Below, piece after piece: positions 21,920-52,600 of a DNA stretch of 64,000 nt. The stretch comes from Glandiceps talaboti (Eukaryota; Hemichordata; Enteropneusta; Spengelidae). Location: contig NC_135568.1 in NCBI RefSeq assembly GCF_964340395.1, forward strand, positions 5,657,079 through 5,721,078, given 5' to 3'. The notes below the pieces were generated by a model. That model worked only from the letters and a program-made list of their open reading frames with translations. It made no database searches and was not told the origin of the DNA. Made by a program: the position numbers and the translations under genes. The stretch's first letter is position 1; each line of letters opens with the position of its first letter.

Positions 21920-22278
21920 TAGTAAATATATCAAAACTGAAACATTTTGTGTTCACTTCAACTGTCCTCTTTAAATATCTTGTACTGCATATTTTTATTC
22001 TGATAGCTGTCAGCCCCATTGTGCCAAAACGTTTTCAGTTTGCTAATTTTGATTAGCAGAATTTGCATACAAGTACTATATCCCCATGTCTCTTTAACCT
22101 GAATAATTTAGTTACCTTTTCCTTTCTCAACACATATCCCTACTGTATCCTTAAAGGCACATGCTTCATTGCTATGTTATCAGTGGAGCTATAAGGATTA
22201 GATAGGACCATTCTATAGTCTTACTGGGTTAAGGATTTATCCACCAAACTTTTAAATCTAACTCACATTGGGCCTATA

Positions 22279-22284
22279 AATAAA
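22279..22284 (+). terminator. INVS: Candidate INVS polyadenylation signal
   Basis: An AATAAA hexamer lies 360 nt after the exon 21 stop, followed by T-rich sequence. A second AATAAA at 22766-22771 would serve if the extra terminal exon is used. Confidence 0.4.
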
Positions 22285-22383
22285 GGTTTTAGATGTGTAT
22301 TGTCCCCATTAGGACACTTACATGTAAGAAACCTTATGAGCAGATGAGATGGTGATATGTACACAGTTCATTGCATTTCACAG

Positions 22384-22585
22384 GTTACATACACCCATTT
22401 ACTGTCGTAAAAGACTTTCCATAGCTGTGAAGGAAATAAATCTGCCTGTAAAAAGTGTAACAGATTACTTTCATAGCTGTGAGAGAAATTACAGGCAAAT
22501 TGCAGTTAGCTTGGTATTTCATAGACGTGACATTTCTTACACAGAATCAGATAATGTCAACTGTAAAGTACACATTCAATTATAG
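22384..22585 (+). CDS. Possible alternative 3' terminal exon of INVS
   Basis: After TTTCACAG at 22383 a reading frame stays open for 67 codons to TAG at 22583. Its frame is the one needed if exon 21 were spliced at CATAG|GTGATA. The product would continue LHTPIYCRKRLSIAVKEI and end NVNCKVHIQL, giving about 1002 residues. No vertebrate match is recognised. It may instead be 3' UTR or unused sequence. Confidence 0.35.
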
Positions 22586-22609
22586 AGGGACTGCACGTGT
22601 CTGTATGTA

Positions 22610-22800
22610 ATCATTTTCCCAACAACCTGTTTCTACTGCGCACTGTAAAAGAATAGCAATGTTTATACTTTTCAATGTGAGTATGGCAAAAAAAGGATTC
22701 TGCTGTGTTGTGTCTCTGTTAATGTTAGTCTAGAGTTGAAATGTGGCTATTTTTTATGCAAAAAAAATAAATCTTGTCACAGGAGTAAAACACCAAGGCA
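22610..22800. repeat. Dispersed repeat pair D, copy 2
   Basis: It matches 20040-20225 and is followed directly by another dispersed repeat at 22920-23215, so the two may be one longer composite. Confidence 0.6.
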
Positions 22801-22919
22801 ACCCAAATTGCACTGTAAGTCAGATTCACTATTCTATCACCAAGTGACACAAGCTAAGTTTACAAGCTTTTCACTAAAGTGCAAATACTTTCAAAAATTC
22901 ATTTCAACTATTCTAGTAT

Positions 22920-23215
22920 AATGTTAATGTCAATGCATACTTTCTATAACATTACACTTTGTGTTCTGGCATTCTTAGAACAGTTGATTGCATAGTAGGG
23001 CATCCCTGTACATTGTTTGATATGTATTTTAATAAATTACGTCATGGGATCATTTATAATTTATATCTTAATACCAGGTTTGAGTTCAGTCAATTGTAAG
23101 TGGTGATTAATTATACATCAGTAAGTAGAATACTGTGAGTACCTTTAGAAAAAATTACACCCTAAAAGAATATAAACTCAACTTGTGCCCCCTTAACAAT
23201 AAACCTATTATACAT
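22920..23215. repeat. Dispersed repeat E, copy 1
   Basis: It shares TCTGGCATT, TTAGAA, CATAGTAGGGC, AATTACGTCAT and CTTAATAC with 33715-34030 in the same order and orientation. Confidence 0.65.
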
Positions 23216-24289
23216 TTGAAAGTTATTTCATTTCCATACACCTAGTATTAATAACCTGTCAAATAACCTTGAGCATATCAATTTAGTTATATAATATTAC
23301 ATATTTTTATTTGAACGTTTACTTAAACCCATTGTGAGAAACATGGATTCATCTTTTCAAAAATACAATGTGAAATTTTGATTTCATTTTACTATATTGA
23401 AATGGTATTGTTTCCTACCAAGGTTTCTGTACATTGTTAAACATGTTTCTTTTCACTGCCCTATTGTCTTTGTTGTCATTTATATTTTGGGACACATTAG
23501 TTAATGCTTATTGTTCTTTTAATCCATATTGTATCCATATATCACATGAGGTTGTAGCAGTTATATATGCATGGGTAAACCATGTGGATTTTTAAAATTA
23601 AAAATATTTAAAACTCGTACAGGCTCATCACATTCTATCTTCATATTTTGGGACACATTATTGCTGTCCTAATCCCAGGGGGATGGGGTGGGGTGTAGTA
23701 TTTGACTTAGTAATAGATACAAGTGAACCTTGGCAGATCAAATGACAAGCTCAAGCAATAAACATTTTAAGTTTTAGAAAAAATTGAAATTCAGCAACTT
23801 TGAAACAACATTGCTGAAAAAAATTTCAGAAGAATTTGAAATTGGCAACCTGGAAACTATGTTGTTCAAAATATGGGGTGCAAAGTCGTATGTGGTTTAA
23901 AAGTTCTTAAGCAAGTTCAACACTTGAGACAGCTCTACTAAATAGTAGTTCTCTAACCTATTATAGTGTCATACTTGCCACATGTGCCATAGTATTGCCC
24001 ATACTCATTCCTGGGCATAGCATGTTTCTCCACAGTAATTAGGATAGCATGAATTCCAGTCTTTCTCAGTGGTATACTATCAGGGTAAAAAATGAATTTT
24101 GATTACAAATGATACGTTTTTTTAACAATATGTATGCACTTACTATTGTAAGTAAATAGTGCAAAGTTTCACAGTATTGTTTTACAGTGAAATTAGTCAG
24201 AGAAAAGTTAGCGGAATATGAAAGTTTTAAGATCAGTTATGAAAATTAGGTTTTCATAAAAATCGTGAAAACAAGGGCAGAATCACATT

Positions 24290-24666
24290 AGGCCTAAAAA
24301 AACTGTTTGGTTCCAGTTACCTGACCCCCACATAGTTTTTTATGTCGACCGTAAACATTTTTTTTTACATATTCAAGAAAAAATCAGATAAAATCGCAAA
24401 AATTGTGAAGTCTCGCAAGAAATAGTGGATGTGGAAACTGACATCAAACGACAATACAAAACCGTTTTTTCCAATCTGTATTGGCTGTACATCTAATGAG
24501 AACAAACCAATAACACAGAGACCATTTGGAAAACAATGGAAAACATAACTACCTGAACTAGACACTTACATATGAAAAAAAATATATATAAAAAAGATGA
24601 AATAACAAATTTACCTACCCCACCTATTCTAAAATTTGGAACCACACAATTGTATTGTTAGGCCTT
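24290..24666 (+). repeat. Interspersed repeat family R, copy 2
   Basis: It starts AGGCCTAAAAAAACTGTTTG and ends ACACAATTGTATTGTTAGGC, showing the inverted AGGCCT-type ends. Internal sequence matches the other three copies. Confidence 0.8.
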
Positions 24667-25142
24667 AATTAAGGACAAACAGTTATCCATTCCAATCACA
24701 AATAGGTCTAACAAAATGAAAAGTAAATATACCCTTTAATCCTTAGTTTTAAACAATACACCAACCCACCTGTCAAAAATAAATGGGGTTATTCCATTGT
24801 ACTTGTAGTTTTAGGGGGGGGGGGTTGGGTTTAGAGTACTTGCCATTTTATGTGGAATTATCACTTTTCAAGTTGAAAACAGGATTCTATATTGGTACAT
24901 TCATCATATGATGTACATTTATAAGTATTTCCAAATGTATATGATCCAGCAAATGTCTAGGCTGTCTTCATTTTAGACATTTTAGTTTTATCATTTATGA
25001 GAATTTTACTGTATGTAAATATGAATTTAGTATTGAGATTTTCTACTGGAAATACAACTTGTACTTGTAAATAAATATTTGAATACAATGGTTGTGATTC
25101 TTTGAGACTAATATTAAAATAAAAAATATTCTATGGAAATAT

Positions 25143-25403
<261 letters not shown>

Positions 25404-25604
25404 CTTACATACATACATATATATGTATATCCAAAACTCAAGGAATTAAGTGACAAGTTGTTACAACTTCCTGTAATGACCTACTACTAATATTGCATTG
25501 AGCACTGTTTTCTTCATGAGTGAGATGCCTCTATCTATTACAAAAAAAAAAGTAGTTATATAAAGTAAATTTAAATATATAAGGAATGGATTCGTATTTC
25601 TACA

Positions 25605-25985
25605 TCAGATTTTAATCAGATTGTATACTGGTGATGGTCTGTAAATGTATACGTCCTTTGGCGAACTTGCTCGTTCTAGGAATGACATTGTTGATCCCGA
25701 CATGGGTGTTTCCTCAAACGCCTGCTCTAGGTCGAATGACTCGTAGTGAGGGAGACATGAGAAATGCTGAGCAACGACTGTTATTATATCCATTGTAACG
25801 GCATATTGAGAAGGCCCTTCATAATGTTGAATAGGTAATATAATCGGTATATCCGGTGAAAGAGGTACTGCATTGTGCAGTGTTTGAACTGTTGACATTC
25901 TAATTTTGTTATAGAGTAGGGCCTGTCTCTCAAAGAGGTGTGGTAAAAGGCAAGTTATTCTGTCGTCATTCATACTAATTTGCAT
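25605..25985 (-). CDS. Hypothetical minus-strand reading frame, 126 residues
   Basis: From an ATG at 25985 the minus strand is open for 126 codons to TGA at 25605-25607. The composition is balanced, not low-complexity, with pieces such as LSPDIPIILPIQHYEG and SFLERASSPKDVYIYRP. I do not recognise it and see no membrane segment or signal peptide. It would be divergent from the RA-PDZ gene that starts at 26233, with 247 bp between the two ATGs. It could also be a chance frame or one exon of a larger gene. Confidence 0.35.
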   Translation of the reverse strand: MQISMNDDRITCLLPHLFERQALLYNKIRMSTVQTLHNAVPLSPDIPIILPIQHYEGPSQYAVTMDIITVVAQHFSCLPHYESFDLEQAFEETPMSGSTMSFLERASSPKDVYIYRPSPVYNLIKI

Positions 25986-26232
25986 ATGAACACAACAGAA
26001 CACTTCCCGCCCAGCGTGCTTGTGTGTACAGTCAACTTTCGTACAGTTGTAAACTGTTGTGGACCATTAGTATGACCGTGACGATGTGCCCGGTGTCTCT
26101 CTGAATAATTATTTGTAACAATTAATCACTTCCACCGAAACCAGGACTTTTGGATCGAGAGGACAAGCTGTGTATCGAAAAATTTGGGTTTAATATCAAA
26201 TCTGTGGTTAAATTCGTCGGTCGGACGCGATC
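25986..26232. promoter_or_regulatory. Putative 5' region of RA-PDZ gene A
   Basis: This segment precedes the gene A ATG at 26233 and contains the first in-frame upstream stop (TAA, 26209-26211). It is richer in CpG than the sequence around it, for example near 26055-26095 and 26210-26230. No TATA box stands out. If the minus-strand frame is real, the promoter would be shared. Confidence 0.3.
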
Positions 26233-44525
<18,293 letters not shown>

Positions 44526-45474
44526 TAGGGAGAGGAAACCTTCACTCCTTGAACTGAGTACCGAGTATGCATATGATATATGCATAGTGCCTCAGATACA
44601 TCATGTAATTTGTATCTCAATCTAATTAGTAAACTTCTGTCATATTTGTGGTTTTCTTGTATGCCAGTCTGTCAGCCAGTAATTTATTCACTATGGTGGT
44701 ACTAGTAGAGTTTATAATCAAACTAACATCAATCAGTCAGATTGTCAGATTCATACATTTTAACTCACTAACTCACTCTGCTAGTTAGTCACATAAGCAA
44801 CAATTATGTTTGTCAATCAGTCAATCGATTAGTCAGAGTGTCACTCAGCAAGCCTGTCAGATTTAATTGTCTGATTAATTCAATCTTTTTACTCACGAAC
44901 TCTATCTTTAGACCACAAGAGGGCGGGCTTTGATATACACTCCTTATGCAAGAGCGGAAGGATGAAGCCCACTAAGATTTCAAATTTATGTTAAATACTA
45001 CAATGCACTAAAGTGACACACCCTCAGTTCATAAGCTTTATTACTTGCAATGTGTAAAATGTGGTATTCAGACTTTGGTGATTATTGAGTTCATTGTTAC
45101 CCCAAAATATATCATTTTGTCATTTTTATACTCTCTCGAAGTTGTTTCAAATTGTTGGACATGTCTCTTCATGTCAGTAATTTCAGAAAACTACAGTGTA
45201 TTTCAATTTCAATGAAAAATAGTTACAAAACTACACACGTTTGGCCAAAAAAGAGAAAGAATTGTTTCTGGTCAGTGCGCGCATCACTTAAATACCCACG
45301 CGTTGGTTTTTTGTTCGTGTTTGTCCAGCAAACACCCACTCTGCCGATCCGGGGGGGGGGGGGACCAAAAATAAACCTCCCCGGCGACTTCAGTGAATAC
45401 AAGTGCAGAGCCAATCATGAACAAAAGCAAGCAAATGACATCTGCCCCACATACACACTTGCTCTAAAGTACTA

Positions 45475-45480
45475 AATAAA
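45475..45480 (+). terminator. Candidate gene A polyadenylation signal (proximal)
   Basis: AATAAA 950 nt after the stop. A second AATAAA at 45876-45881 is followed by a T- and GT-rich stretch and is the better of the two. Confidence 0.35.
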
Positions 45481-45875
45481 ATGAACAGGAACTGTCAGAA
45501 ATAGTAGATTGAGTGACAGGTTTGTTGAGAATTAAAAAAAATAAAAAATTCGTGTCGTCACACCACTTTAGACAAAATGTCTTGACCAGAAACAATTCTT
45601 TTTCCTTACGGACTACACCCTATAAAGTTATATGATGTATACAGTAGTGTTTATTTCTAGTTCTATTTATTTAAGTTGTAATCGTTTATTAAACTTGGGT
45701 GTCAAAAGATTTATCATAGATGAGATTTAGTAAAGTTCTATGTTTATTTTAAACCTTTGAATTCGTACTTTTTAAAACTTTTAATCATGGTGTGTTTTCA
45801 AGTCGTGCCAAATGACAAAGTTGTATGTCTTTCAGAAAGGGTTTATGTATGGTTATGTGCAATATGTGGATACAC

Positions 45876-45881
45876 AATAAA
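45876..45881 (+). terminator. Candidate gene A polyadenylation signal (distal)
   Basis: AATAAA followed within 20-40 nt by TGTTTATG and TTTGTTCTCG, which fits a downstream GU/U element. Confidence 0.45.
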
Positions 45882-47021
<1,140 letters not shown>

Positions 47022-47153
47022 ATGCAGCGCCCTAACCAACACAACGATCGAAATATGCTGTGTACACGAAGTACAAGACGCCACAGTATATCAGAATTGG
47101 TTTCAAGTCAGCAATCTGGGAAAAGACGGACACCAGTATTTCGAGAAGGTTAT
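47022..47153 (+). CDS. Gene B exon 1
   Basis: Encodes MQRPNQHNDRNMLCTRSTRR, HSISELVSSQQSGKRRTPVF and REGY before GTAAGT, phase 0. An internal in-frame Met at position 12 aligns with the gene A start (MLCT against MLKHCT). Confidence 0.72.
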
Positions 47154-48134
47154 GTAAGTAGCCAGTTTGATTTTACAATTACATATACTGTCCATTAGTG
47201 AAATTACATTTAACGGTGTCAGGATTTTAGATACGAGAGAAGGGTGCCCCCCCCCTACGTCAATGCTCACTTCTTTGTTTTACAATGTTTTTATGATTTT
47301 TAATTCCTTTGAGTAAACTTAAGCTAAAACAGGGAGTGTTCGCCAGAAGATTGTACATATAGGCCTAATAAAAAAATTGTGTGGTTCCGCTTACGTTCAA
47401 TTTTAGAATAGGTAGGGGAGGTAGATTTTTGATTTTATTTCATTATATATGTTTTCTCTGTATGAGTGTCTAGTTCAGGTTTTCCATTGTTTTCCAAATG
47501 GTCTCTGTGTTGTTTATTTCTTCCTATCAGATGTACAGCCATATTACAGATTGGAAGAACAGGGTTTTTGTGTCTCTTTATTAAAGTTGATGTCTCAGTG
47601 TTCCCGCATCCACTATTGCTCGTGAGACTTCACAAATGTTTTCGATTTATATTTTTCCTGGAATACGTAAAAAAAGTTTAGGGTCGGCACTGCAAAGCTA
47701 GCTAGGGGGGGGGGGGGTCTTGTAACCGGAACCAAACAATTATTTTTTTAAGCCTAACATGCATTTAATGTGCGAAGCTTATCATTTGGCAAGTTCAGAC
47801 ATTAAGAACACTTTTATTGTTGAACAGAGTTGAAGTGCGAGAGTTTCGCTTCATTTTCTAAAATTTCCCGCAATAACAATCATGTTGTGTTCAGACATCT
47901 ATATACCAGTCATTGCTAATTTATTGACAGGTATGATCAATTTTATTAGACGTGCAATTAAATGTTTCTAGATAGTGTACACAAGATTCGATATCCCATC
48001 TATTTTGTCAGTCCATACATCAGCTTGTCTCTATAGTGCTATAGTGTTTCCCTTTCTGAGGTTATATCATGTTCTATATATCATCACTCGTACACAATAT
48101 GTTGTTTTTCTGCTCCGTGTAGTATAAATGTCTT

Positions 48135-48183
<49 letters not shown>

Positions 48184-49141
48184 GATCTGTTCTTGTTTTC
48201 ACGTGGGTGTAATGCCCACATGTCGTAGTTCATCATTTAGTTGGTTTCTCACCACACACGTCTGAAGCCCTAAACCAGACAACGTCTTTCCCCCGACCTT
48301 TTAGACTAGTCATTAACCAACACAAAAAAATGAGCATGCACAGTTCCCCCTTCCCCTAACTGGGAGATAAAGAATGATAAAAATCATTGTAAAAAATGTA
48401 ATTTACAAAGGTTTGGGTGTATGTGTATACTGTTTTCCATATTTCTTAATAAATACATTAATTTTGTGTTATGATATTTATAACTTTGATTTTATTATGT
48501 ATTAAAAACAAACATCAGAGTGTTCCTGCATTGACATTGGAGTTGTTTATGGTTCCTGGAACTAAATAAACCTATTTCAAGTCACCGTCGTGCAGTTAGA
48601 AGCCAAAATTCACCGCAGCATTTAGAAACATCATATTGTAATACAAACATGTTCACCATTTTATCCCCCCCCCCCATTAAGGTGATACTTTCTTATCTGT
48701 TCCCCATTACTAGCTGAGCCGACCGACTTTTTTTTAGATCTGACGCAAACATATAATTTCAAGAAAATATATGTAAATATAATGACCATGATAGCTTTCT
48801 TCATAATTTGTTTACTGTTGCAAATCTTCAATGAGAGTCCTGACATGGTACGCACAATTATTTTTGAAAAATGTGGAGTTTTTTTGTTTTTTTTAAAGGC
48901 GACTGTCAAAATGGATGTTAGTGTTCTTGGAGACGGGTGTACATACAAAACATTCATCATTCACGAAAACACCACAGGGTGAGTCTAATATCTTTACTAC
49001 ATTACTCTCATTGGTAAACCCTTTACAGTGTCGTTACTTACAGTATATTTAATCAGTTTGTCTTTTACTACGTTCTGGTTGGATAGCAAGCTATTTACTA
49101 TGGATTTCTACAAGTGTATTCTTCGCTAAAAATAGTATGGC

Positions 49142-49172
<31 letters not shown>

Positions 49173-49297
49173 TGTATGTATGTATGTATGTATGTATGTA
49201 TGTATGTATGTACAGTATGTATGTATGTATGTATGTATGTATGTATGTATGTATGTATGTATGTATGTATGTATGTATGTATGTATGTATGTATGTA

Positions 49298-49328
<31 letters not shown>

Positions 49329-49413
49329 ATGTATGTATGTATGTATGTATGTATGTATGTATAAATGTATGTATGTATGTATGTATGTATGTATGTATGT
49401 ATGTATGTATGTA

Positions 49414-49444
<31 letters not shown>

Positions 49445-49535
49445 ATGTATGTATGTATGTATGTATGTATGTGTGTATGTATGTATGTATGGGTGTGTGT
49501 GTATGTATGTATGTATGTATGTATGTATGTATGTA

Positions 49536-49566
<31 letters not shown>

Positions 49567-49579
49567 ATGTATGTATGTA

Positions 49580-49630
<51 letters not shown>

Positions 49631-52600
49631 GTATGTATGTATGTATGTATGTATGTATGTATGTATGTATGTATGTATGTATGCACATACGTATGTGACA
49701 GCTTGATTGTGTATGTGTGTTTGTTCATATATCTGTCTGTTTGTCGATCGATTGTTTGTTTGATATTCTCGTTCCGTCGCTTCTCTAACCCTGTGTCTCT
49801 TTCTCCCTTTCTTGCCAATTGCACAGCAAAGAGTTGATTAGTAAGGCTCTGATCAAGCAGCATAAAGATATCTTAGACCACAATCTTTATTTCTTAACCA
49901 TGGAAGTGGATAAAAAATCATACGGTAAGAACTCCGAGTCATGTCAAAACTCAACATCAGTGAATATCAACGAAGACAAAGACCAACATGATTGCAACCA
50001 AAACACAAAATACAACGACTGACAGTGTTTATGAGCTTCTTTCATTTTAAACTCAACTAATAGTTCGCTAAAAAGTTACAGTAAAATATATTTTTAAATA
50101 TGCCATTTGATGATCTTGGCACCATGCCAAGGTAAAGTTAAATCTTCATTTGCATAATATCATGTCATTTTGGAATTATACCGTTAACGCAATTTTCCTT
50201 TTGTTAAAATTATGTATTCTGAAATAATATCTATTATGTATTTTTTCGTAGATTCGTGTCAATCACAGGTACCGCTTTGTTTGGAAGATGAAGCTAGGCC
50301 ATTGGATTTACAAGAATTTCAATCAGATGAAAAGAAAGGGTATGTTAATGTTTGACACTAGTTGTCACTTCAACACGACGTGTGTGTTACAACTGAAATT
50401 AATTATACAAGCTATAAATGTTGAATGTAATATATCTCAGACCACCAAATAGTCTGGGTGTTAGATGCGTGACATTCGTTCCTTTGTCAGGCGCACGAAA
50501 TGTCACGAAGCCGCGAGATAGAGTAAGGAACTTTACTTCGTGTGTCTTACAGAGGTATGGATGTCATGCAGTCTGGCAGCGAGGCCGGCTAACCACCAAA
50601 CCTCAGCTGTCAATTATTCTCAATGCTTGTTTAGCAACTAATTCACTAAATCACAGACAAGAAAGTGTCTGTCACTAAATGTACACGTAAGTTGTCGATT
50701 GCTCAGCCACATTCCGATCCCTAGTATAAATATCTATTTGTCAACCCATCGTACAATTTTTTTAATATTTTTTTTTGGGGGGGGACATTCTACTTTTTCA
50801 GTTTTTTGGGGTACACTACTGTTTAAATTACGGGTTAGTAATAACGGTATACCTACCCTCAGACCACTGAAAGAGTGGTCTTAGACTTACATGACCCCCA
50901 ACCCTAAAAGCATTTATCGGGGGGGGGGGGCATTCTACTCAAAGTTTTTCATTTTAGGGGGTACATTATTGTGTAATAGAGTAAGGGCTAGTATTAACGT
51001 GTACTTACCAGACCCCAGCGCTAAAAATTGTTCCTTTCTGTTTGTTTTTGTTTTTTCCTTGGGGGTTCTACTTTTTCATTTTTGGGGTATATTATTGTGT
51101 TTAAACTAAGGGCTAGTAATTATGTTGCACTTACCTGACCTGGGTTACACATTAAACTTGTGTTTTGTAATATCCTCAATGAACGCCTTGAAGATGTCTT
51201 TGGCTTTATCCAATCTCTAAATGAAGATATAGTGTTTTCTGTCTGGTATGGGTACTTGATAATTGTCTCTTTACACACCATCGTGAATTGTTTTACCTCT
51301 TGATTTGGCTGTTTAATTGGGCACTGCTATAGGTCCAGGCTCCACTGCTGCTTCAGGTTCACGTTCAAACTCCACTTTCCGTTCAGGCTTCGGCTCTGCT
51401 TCTGGTTATGTCTCAGACCACGCACGCTTTGTCTGCTCTGAGTTCATGTTCAGGGTCAACAGCTGTCCCCAACTACGAGTAGTGCTAAACAACTCTAATG
51501 TTCTGTTGGGGTCAAACACACGTAAACGTTGACGTTTCCTACTACCCGTAACACTCTGTCATGAACGTTTTGGAGTACCTTGAGCACAGGGTATTAAAGT
51601 TTCCGAACTGTCACCAAGTTCCATTTAAATCTCCCGGTCAGAATACTCCATTGACAACGTTGCGTCATAATTATAATGCGCATGCGCAATATTGATCTCG
51701 CCGGATGACTTGTTACTTATGACGTCATTTGAAAATGCGCTGTAAATAGCGGAATCAGATACAGATAGAGATACAGAAGATCTACAGGTTTTAGGTTCGA
51801 TCACCTGTACCAGAGATTTTTTTTTTAAATGTTTATTTCTTCCCCCTCCCCAAACAAAACAAGCCCAAAAAACCCCAAACCCCAAACACCAAACAACAAA
51901 AAACAACCCCCGAACAAAATCCTCTTTAAAAAGATTCTTTCTAGGAGGGGGGGGGGGGCAAAAGGAACTCGTTCCCCATAAATTAGAAGGGTAAACGGAC
52001 ACTTTGACAAAGGCTGTCGACCTGAACAAGCGAAACCGTGGTGAGGTTACTCGTATATTATAAGAACCCTTGGTCGAAGTACAAGAACGTATGTTTCCCA
52101 TGTTTTACCATGGATGTATCCCCCAATTCATCCATTTTACCGACCTGATGAACGTGGTTAAGGATAGACGGAAATGTTTACAGAAGGGATTGAGATGCGG
52201 TTGAGCAGTTAGTTAACAACTTACGTGTACACCTGGTACCGATATCCGCTCAAGATAAACACTGGATATAAATTACACCATATATCTGATGAAACAAGCA
52301 CTTAGTCTAATTCAACCATTCCTTCCAGGGATGATTCCTTCATAGTAAATCGAAACACTGTGGACAGCGCATATTATTCTTGACCCCTTCCTTCATTCAT
52401 TCAGCGAATTTCATACATTTCATAGTATTTCTCTTTTTAAAAAAGTGTGCTAGCCCGATGCTGGTAAAAAGGCAATCAAGCTACTCGCGATCGTATGATT
52501 TTATTGCATACACAATGTAAATGTGAACACTAGCCATGCCAGGCAGAATAACAAGAAAGTCGGCTGGCCAATCAAATGGTTCACTTCATCTCAGTAGCAA

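Larger units (their letters stand above)
47154..48898 (+). other. Gene B intron 1
   Basis: No exon is visible. It contains copy 3 of repeat family R (47361-47756, reversed), a CAA run (48135-48182) and a C run near 48666. Confidence 0.7.

Noticed and set aside
49098-49863. Long frames on both strands through the TATG microsatellite
   Set aside because: They are products of tetranucleotide repeats that stay open in several frames. The same applies to 4609-5261, 25043-25490, 29314-29859, 38956-39390 and 46416-46683.
51625-52101. 158-codon minus-strand frame in gene B intron 4
   Set aside because: It crosses a C/G homopolymer run and a T run, has biased Phe/Trp/Gly composition and no recognisable domain.
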